64,000 nt of DNA, from assembly GCA_007449985.2 (NCBI GenBank), contig VIIQ02000641.1, positions 1 to 64,000 on the forward strand, given 5' to 3'. Source of the DNA: Desmodesmus armatus. Taxonomy: Eukaryota; Chlorophyta; Chlorophyceae; Sphaeropleales; Scenedesmaceae. The position numbers were made by a program, and so were the translations under genes. Shown here in pieces: positions 55,621 to 64,000 of this stretch. The number at the start of each line of letters is the position of its first letter. The first letter of the stretch is position 1. The notes under the pieces are model-generated. The model saw nothing but the letters and a program-made list of their open reading frames with translations, ran no database searches and was not told the DNA's origin.

Positions 55621-56781
55621 TGGTATTGGCTCAGTGTTCCACGTACAAACTGCAGCTATGGCTGCATCTTTGGAGACAGGGCGTGTGTTTCTTGAAGCCC
55701 CTGGACATTTTCTAACAGCCACTCCTTATTGCGGCAACAACAACACCTTGGACAGCTGCTACTTCCTGCCCCTCAGCATCTGCACATTACAGTCAGCTGG
55801 GCTTACAGAACGAGACCTGAATGCAGCTCCAGCACTTACAGCTGCCAATCTTGCAGTGTTTCAGGCATCAAACCCTGCATCACCACGTGTCGTGAGTATG
55901 GGAGAACATGAGGCTATTTCAGTGAAAAAGTTTTCACCGACAATGTTCAATGACATATTGGACAGGGTGGGTCTGACCGAGTCCAAGAGGTACTGGTGGT
56001 GGCGCGCACAAGGTGTCGCTTACATGTTGAGGCCTAACCAGCAAACAAGGACTGAACTAGCCCAACGCAGGATGCAAAAGCTGCAAGGCAGGACCTTGCA
56101 GGATGGGTGCATCAGTATGTTTGTGCGCCATGGAGATAAGGCCACTGAAGCCCAAGTCTTTGAGGATCCTGCGTACGAAGCTGCAGCAGAGCAGCTAAGG
56201 CTGATTGACTCCAGCCTCACTCGTCAAGTTTTTTTGAGCACAGAAGATCCTGCAACGGTGACATACTTCACATCATCAGCTCGGAACTGGAGCACCACCG
56301 TCGTCAACATGAAGCGCAAGTGAGATAAGGATCGCACTGGCACATGGTGCTGGTTGTGACAATGCCTCAGACCGGGGTCCCGTGCTGCAGTGTTCATGCT
56401 TTGCTGCTTGAACTTCATCTGTGACAGGTCCTTGATATCTGGATAGTTTGGGGTCTGGATGGATTGGGATCTGGTGAAATTGCAGGCATGTCTTGACCCC
56501 TAACAGGACCTCATCTGATGTGACTTTCCAACCTCGCGTCTTGCAGGCCTGATCGAGGCGTCAGCAACCTGGAGTACATGGCAAAGCATGGGTACAGCGA
56601 GGAAATGTTGGACAGCTTGCTCAACCTGGACCTCAGTCTGTCATGTGATGGCTTTGTGTCGTCCTTTCTTTCCAACTGGTCACGGCTGATTGAGGAGCTC
56701 AGGTCAACAGTGCGATGCAAGGCCCAAAAAGTGTTTGTGGATGTTGGCGTAGAGCAAGGAAAGTTGGACTTGATGTGGTAG
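55621..56781 (+). CDS. FUT8-like (GT23) glycosyltransferase, 3' exons
   Basis: Two exons. 55621-56319 follows the acceptor TTCCCCCTTCCCAATGCAG; the intron 56320-56546 (GTGAGA...TTGCAG) joins exon 56547-56781 exactly in frame, ending in TAG. Motifs: GIGSVFHVQTAAMAASLETG (nucleotide-sugar region start), CISMFVRHGDKATE (the Arg-x2-Asp-Lys block of alpha-1,6-fucosyltransferases), QVFLSTEDPATV, and after the intron CDGFVSSFLSNWSRLIEEL, the last GT23 block. Known members add fucose to N-glycan cores in the Golgi; the substrate here is unknown. N-terminal exons and the membrane anchor were not found upstream; the open frame extends 5' to 55451 only by chance. Start unresolved. Confidence 0.7.
56320..56546 (+). 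other. intron of the FUT8-like gene
   Basis: 227 bp, GTGAGATAAG at the donor and CGTCTTGCAG at the acceptor; splits a Lys codon after two bases. Confidence 0.8.
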
Positions 56782-57020
56782 TGACTTCGGTAATGTTCGG
56801 TACATCCACTAGCAGGCATCCAGTAATTGTTGTTCAAGTTGTGTACACGTATGTGAGTTGGCATGCCACTTCCAAGGGTCTGTGGCTTCTAGATAGGAAG
56901 TTTATCTCACCTTGCGTATCTGGCCAGCCATGGCTAGCATGCATGTAGCAGTACTGTCAGCCACCACGGCAAACCATAGCTATGTACACACCGTTTACTA
57001 CTATTGCATCAAGTCCTTTG
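56782..57020 (+). other. 3' flank of the FUT8-like gene
   Basis: No TGTAA close to the stop and no further ORF. The transcript end is not visible. Confidence 0.35.
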
Positions 57021-57890
57021 GATGAGATGCAGATACAGCGCACGGGTCTCACACCCACACACATGACTGCCAAAACTGGTCTCAGCTATAGTCCAAGAGG
57101 TGCCACAGCAGGCTTTGCCTAGTCTTTAGGGAAATGATATGGTTATAAGAAGTAAAATTTCCTGCGTATGCTGGGTGTGGATGCTGCGGTAGCAACATTG
57201 CTCCAGCTGCTGGTTACAGGAATGTCAAATGAAAAAATGTCACGTTCTGCGTACGTATTTGTCGTTGAATTCTGGGGCAAGCCTGTGTGTCCCGCAATCG
57301 TCAGGTTGAATAGCGTCACTATTTCCATGAAACAATTTCCTTGCACGTGCCAAGTGCACCGTACAGAACATGGCAGCACAAACGTGATTGGAGATAAGAA
57401 TGAAAAAGCGTTTCACGTGGTCCTTGGGTAAAGCTGCGAGACAAGTGCGGGGGTGAGGAGTTGGTGACTAAGGTGACGTTTCTACTGAGGTTTGCAACGC
57501 GTTGCAACTCCTTGCGACGTCGTTGCAAACTCAGTAGAAACGTGATGTGCAGTCGCAACGACGTTGCAAGGCGTTGCAAAGTGGGGGGCGTCGCAAAATG
57601 GCCAAGGGGGTAGTACTGGCTTTTATTGAAGCGTCACAAGTGTGCTGATGCACTTAAAGTATTTGAACAACCATATCATTATGTTCTGGGCGTGCGGGGT
57701 GGCCTAGAACGCCCTGGAGAGAGCGTGACAGCTCTGCGACGCTGTCGTTGCACCTCCTAGCAGAAACGTGACACCCTCATCGCGACTGGGTTGTTTTGCA
57801 ACGAGCCAGTCGCAACTGGCGTTGCAACGCGTCACAGTAGAAACGTACCCTAACAGTCCGTCAGCTGCTTGAGCTGCCTGCAGCGAAAGT
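57020..57890. repeat. dispersed repeat, copy containing a MITE
   Basis: Related to 13850-14320 from ATACAGCGCACGGGTCTCAC onward, and again on both sides of the MITE (TTGGTGAC before and CCGTCAGCTG after). Only moderately similar, so an older duplication than loci 1 and 2. Confidence 0.6.
57472..57850. mobile_element. Harbinger-type MITE 1 (379 bp)
   Basis: Terminal inverted repeats GGTGACGTTTCTACTG and CAGTAGAAACGTACCC, flanked by the 3-bp duplication TAA (57469-57471 and 57851-57853). TAA-type 3-bp duplications are typical of PIF/Harbinger. A subterminal inverted repeat rich in GCAACG and a palindrome GCAACGCGTTGC lie inside the left end. Non-coding. The empty site is present at 14301-14303. 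Confidence 0.85.
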
Positions 57891-57919
57891 ACCGCACCAT
57901 GGGAAACGGGCTCGGCCGA

Positions 57920-59430
57920 GTACGCTGAGCCAGGGCCGAGACCAGGCTGACTCGGTGAGAGCACGGCCGAGCGGCATATGGTTTTACCACCTCCCTAGTT
58001 GGTAGCCTTGTCAATAAGTACAGACAGAGGCATCTGCTACGCTGCAAACTTTTGGAGATGCTATTATATGTGATGATGACTTGCTTTGCTTGGTTAGGGC
58101 GCCTGGCATGTAGTGTGGAGGTAGCATGGTGCCACCAAAAAACTGGCCAGTGGTGCTGTCGGTAACCTGTGCTTCACTGAGGTGCAGGGAGACACCTTGC
58201 TCAATACCAAACATCTTAATAACTTCTAGAGAACTATTTTTGCACCTAGCTCACACACTTGAGGCAACGGGAGAGCACAGTCAAAAGAACTCATCACGTA
58301 GCAGCAGCAGATCTGCTCAAGAGCAGCAGGAAGGGCAAATGGTTCGTGATCACATACCCAAAGGTCATCACGTGTAGATGTGATTGTTTCCGACTGCGTA
58401 GCAAAGCCTTTAGCTGCTTCGGGGCGTTTTGCTTGGGGTTCAGCAAGTGGCATACCCTGACATGGGGTTCATTATTGGCATACCCTGGCTATTGCCTCCA
58501 ACTTCACTGATAGCGTGTTGTACGCGTTTCTCATCATCGCCAACTTCTTTTGTGATAGGCAGACCCGAGGCACCAGCTCTGGTTGCAATACGATGCAACT
58601 GATTGAGGTGCAGCAAAACCATAGGCCAGCTGAACCAGGCCCAACGGAGCTTGGTTAAAGTATACTCCGGAGGTAGCAAAGCATCCCAGACCCTGCTGGG
58701 GCCCGTCCAGTTCCGCAACAGCAACTGTTGTTGCCTTCAGCAGCGTGTTTGACCAGCTTGGCAGCAACATTATGGGACTGAACGGGCCCCAGGAAGATCT
58801 GGGATGCTTTGATACCTTTTGGTTATACTATAATCATACTCCGCTGGGGCTGGTTTGGCTGCTCGATGGTTTTGCTGCACCTCAATCAGTTGCATCGTAT
58901 TGCAACCAGAGCTGGTGCCTCGGGTCTGCCTCTCAAAAAAGAAGTTGGCGATGATGAGATGCGCCGGAACGCATACACAGCGGTCTCGGGTGGGTTCGTG
59001 CGTGTGGACAGCTGGGCGTGGTTCTGTGCAATCAATACCCAGGGTATGCCAATATTGAACCTAGGGTCAGGGTATGCCAATCGCAGAACCCTGGGCAAAA
59101 AGTCCCGTAGCAGCCAAAGGCGTTGCTATGTAATCGAAATCATTCACGTAGACAACTTAACATGTTTGGGCATGTGATCACGGAACTTGTGCCCTTCCTG
59201 CTGCTCTGCTGCTGCTGCCATGGGTGATCACTGGGGTGCTGCCAACATAGCATGGTCGTTTGCAGGGCAACTGACACCACGGAACTACTTTTGGTACCTA
59301 ATCAAACAACTTGGAGTAGCTGGCTTGGTATTTTGTGAGGCTACCATCTAGGGAGGTGGTAAAACCATATGAGCCGGAATGCCTGCTCGGTCAACCTCAG
59401 CGCGCCGAGCGGCCACTCGGCGGCGAGAGG
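57920..59430. repeat. 1.5-kb foldback (long inverted repeat)
   Basis: Left arm about 57920-58709, right arm about 58777-59430, with a 67-bp centre. Matching pairs include ATGGTTTTACCACCTCCCTA with its inverse at about 59353, GGCATACCCTGACATGGGG with a diverged inverse near 59068, and CGAGGCACCAGCTCTGG at 58567 with its inverse at about 58905. Arms have diverged by substitutions and indels. Each arm has a similar short frame (HLNQLHRIATRAGASGLP), so two copies of one coding fragment lie head-to-head. No target duplication was identified. Confidence 0.75.
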
Positions 59431-59750
59431 TGCTTCTGCAGGAACCTTGCCAAATGGCTTGAATGCTGCATGTATTTAGAGACTTTGAAATTTCTCTTTA
59501 AAATTTCATCTCTCGTGATATGTTATTTTTACTTGCAAGACAAGCTGCAGCTACTGCTCCACTACAGTTCCACTACAGCCCGCTGTCACAGTTGAACAAG
59601 CTGGAACCGACTCGGCATACATCTTCAGTACCTGATCACCACCACCCTGATTGCCTTGATTTATGTGCAACATCAGTCAAGCTGCACAACTATCCCATCG
59701 GCCCTCGCTGCTGCATCATGTTGATCGTCACCTCCCTCAGAACCCCCCCT

Positions 59751-59784
59751 CCCCCCCCCCCCCCCCCCCCCCACACACACACAC
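59751..59784 (+). repeat. C-run of 22 followed by (CA)6
   Basis: Homopolymer and dinucleotide tract; length likely uncertain. Confidence 0.9.
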
Positions 59785-62636
<2,852 letters not shown>

Positions 62637-62796
62637 GTGAGCACACGGGGCGTTTTAGCGCATATTCCTTAGATGACAAAGGCAGCACCACAACGGAGAA
62701 AAGCTGCCAGCGCAGTGCCTGCAGCTCCTGGTGAAAGGGCCGCAGTCTGCAGCACACCATCACAGTTTGCGGCCACCCGCTCCCTCAGGTGGCTGA
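62637..62796 (+). other. flank or intron after the dehydratase exons
   Basis: Starts with a good donor (GTGAGCACACGG). No following exon is visible before the first MITE. Confidence 0.4.
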
Positions 62797-63174
62797 GGTT
62801 ATGTTTCTACTGTGACGCATTGCAACGTCAGCTGCGACTGCCTCGTTGCAAAACGACCCAGCCGCAATGAGGGTGTCAAGTTTCTGCTAGGAGTTGGAAC
62901 GACAGCGTCGCAGAGCTGTCACCCTCTCTCCAGAGCGTTCTAGGCCATCCCGCACGCCCAGAACATAATGATATAATTGTTCAAATACTTCAACTCCATC
63001 AGCACACATCTGACGATTCAATAGAGGCCAGTAATACCCCTTGGCCATTTCGCGACGCCACCCACTTTGCGACGCCTTGCAACGTCGTTGCGACTGCACA
63101 TCATCTTTCTATTGAGTTTACAACGACATTGCAAGGAGTTGCAACGCGTCGCAAACCTCAGTAGAATCGTCACC
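62797..63174. mobile_element. Harbinger-type MITE 2 (378 bp), inverted
   Basis: Same family as 57472-57850 in the opposite orientation and one base shorter. Ends GGTTATGTTTCTACTG and CAGTAGAATCGTCACC. Flanks are TGA (62794-62796) and TCA (63175-63177), not an identical triplet, so one copy of the duplication has mutated or the event was more complex. Confidence 0.8.
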
Positions 63175-63177
63175 TCA

Positions 63178-63660
63178 GGGCACGTTTCTACTGCGAGGCG
63201 TCGCAACGCCACTTGCGACGGCCCGTTGCGAAACAACCCAGTTGCAAAACAGGTGCCACGTTTCTGCTGGGAGTTGCAACGGCAGCGTCGCACAGCTGTC
63301 ACGCTTTCAGGCCAACTCGCGAGCACAGAATATAATTATATGGTACCGTACTGCCACGATAGGTTCCAATTAATTCAAGGACTGTAAATAAAGCGGAAAT
63401 GTATTTGAATTGCCCTGGGCGCTGTCGGAACTGTCGGAACCTTCGAACAAGCCTAAAAGAAATTATTTTTCCTCGGGCGTGACCGAACTGTCTGAACCCG
63501 CAAAAGAATTGCCATTTTTTCGGAGTGTAGGAACCTATCGTGGCAGTACGGTATAGTAAATACGCGCTAACACACTTGTGATGCTCCATGAAAAACCAGG
63601 CGACCCCCTTTGGCCAAATTTGAGCGCCCCCACTGGGGCTGGCAGTCATGCACAGTGTGC
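63178..63660. mobile_element. Harbinger-type MITE 3, split by another MITE
   Basis: Begins GGGCACGTTTCTACTG directly after the TCA that ends MITE 2. The interior follows the family consensus (GAGTTGCAACGGCAGCGTCG) up to 63343, is interrupted at 63346-63551, and resumes with AGTAAATACGC and later CTTTGGCCAAATTTG. The right terminal repeat cannot be recognised. Confidence 0.65.
63346..63551. mobile_element. 206-bp MITE with TA target duplication
   Basis: Perfect 22-bp terminal inverted repeats starting CCGTACTGCCACGATAGG at 63346 and ending in its complement at 63551. Flanked by TA (63344-63345 and 63552-63553), which fits a Tc1/mariner-type MITE. It lies inside MITE 3. Non-coding. Confidence 0.8.
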
Positions 63661-64000
63661 TGACAGCCCATGTTGGTTTCTCAGGCCAAAAGGCCAGCAG
63701 CTTGCAGCCACCCTTCCCATTTAGCAACCTCATGTTGCTGGTCAACTGACAGTACAGGTTCGAGCCCGTACCATATGTTTTGCACAGTATTTCTTCAAGT
63801 CGATTCCAGTAGCTTCCAGCAACCAGTGACTGTCCGGAAGAGGTTGACGCGGTTTCCAAAACCCACGCGCCTCCGGAAACACTGTTACAGGAGCTGCTGT
63901 AAATAGGCTTCCAGAAGAGAGGGGTTTACAGGGCTTTCAGCAGACAGGGCCTTCCAGCATAAGTCTTCCAAAGGGGTCTTCCAAAGGGGAAGGCGGGAAA
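63661..64000. other. no supported gene at the window end
   Basis: Contains short TTCCAG-type repeats (GGCTTTCAGC, GGCCTTCCAGC, AAGTCTTCC and GGGTCTTCC at 63930-63990). Nothing else identified. Confidence 0.4.

Overview
The window looks like nuclear DNA of a green alga, probably a chlorophyte of the Chlamydomonadales. The grounds are CAG/GCA-rich coding sequence with long Ala, Gln and Pro tracts, genes cut by short GT-AG introns, the chlorophyte poly(A) signal TGTAA near the ends of several retroelements, and algal-type repeats. No genus can be proved from the sequence. There is no bacterial gene organisation. Almost all of the window is transposable elements and their debris, nested in each other; only two fragments look like ordinary cellular genes.

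Layout. 1-2433: two 1.1-kb direct repeats. 2434-7700: no recognisable gene. 7.7-17.66 kb: a decayed multi-exon element read on the minus strand, whose 3' part resembles a KDZ-superfamily transposase, followed by a minisatellite whose units each carry a poly-G tract. A second copy of this segment begins at 16024. It is interrupted at 17660 and resumes at 40008. The 22.3 kb in between is a composite insertion, and the 555 bp at the break (17106-17660) is repeated at 40008-40563. The composite holds (a) 17661-30286, a head-to-tail array of three units of a Penelope-like retroelement, each with a reverse transcriptase ORF, a second ORF of unknown type with a long disordered RG-rich tail, and a 1.3-kb non-coding part; and (b) 30287-40007, a minus-strand LINE with AP endonuclease, reverse transcriptase, a PHD-like zinc finger and RNase H, itself split by a plus-strand 5'-truncated LINE (35440-37690) that landed just before the YADD codons.

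44872-51012 is a complete but mutated Ty1/copia element: 262/264-bp LTRs, a CTACC target duplication and a primer site matching an internal piece of initiator tRNA-Met. A 0.46-kb insertion carrying a tRNA T-arm lies inside it. 51.9-53.3 kb is a third, rearranged relative of the 8-13 kb segment with about 28 copies of an 18-bp coding repeat. 54.47-54.70 kb is a long (CT)n tract. 55.6-56.8 kb holds the 3' exons of a GT23 (FUT8-like) glycosyltransferase. 57-59.4 kb holds a Harbinger-type MITE, whose empty site is preserved at 14301, and a 1.5-kb foldback repeat. 61.9-62.6 kb holds three exons of an NDP-sugar 4,6-dehydratase (rhamnose-synthase type). The window ends in two more Harbinger-type MITEs, one split by a 206-bp TA-flanked MITE.

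Many paralogous copies differ mainly by one-base indels in short runs. Some of the frameshifts described here may therefore be long-read assembly errors, and this caution applies to every element called broken.
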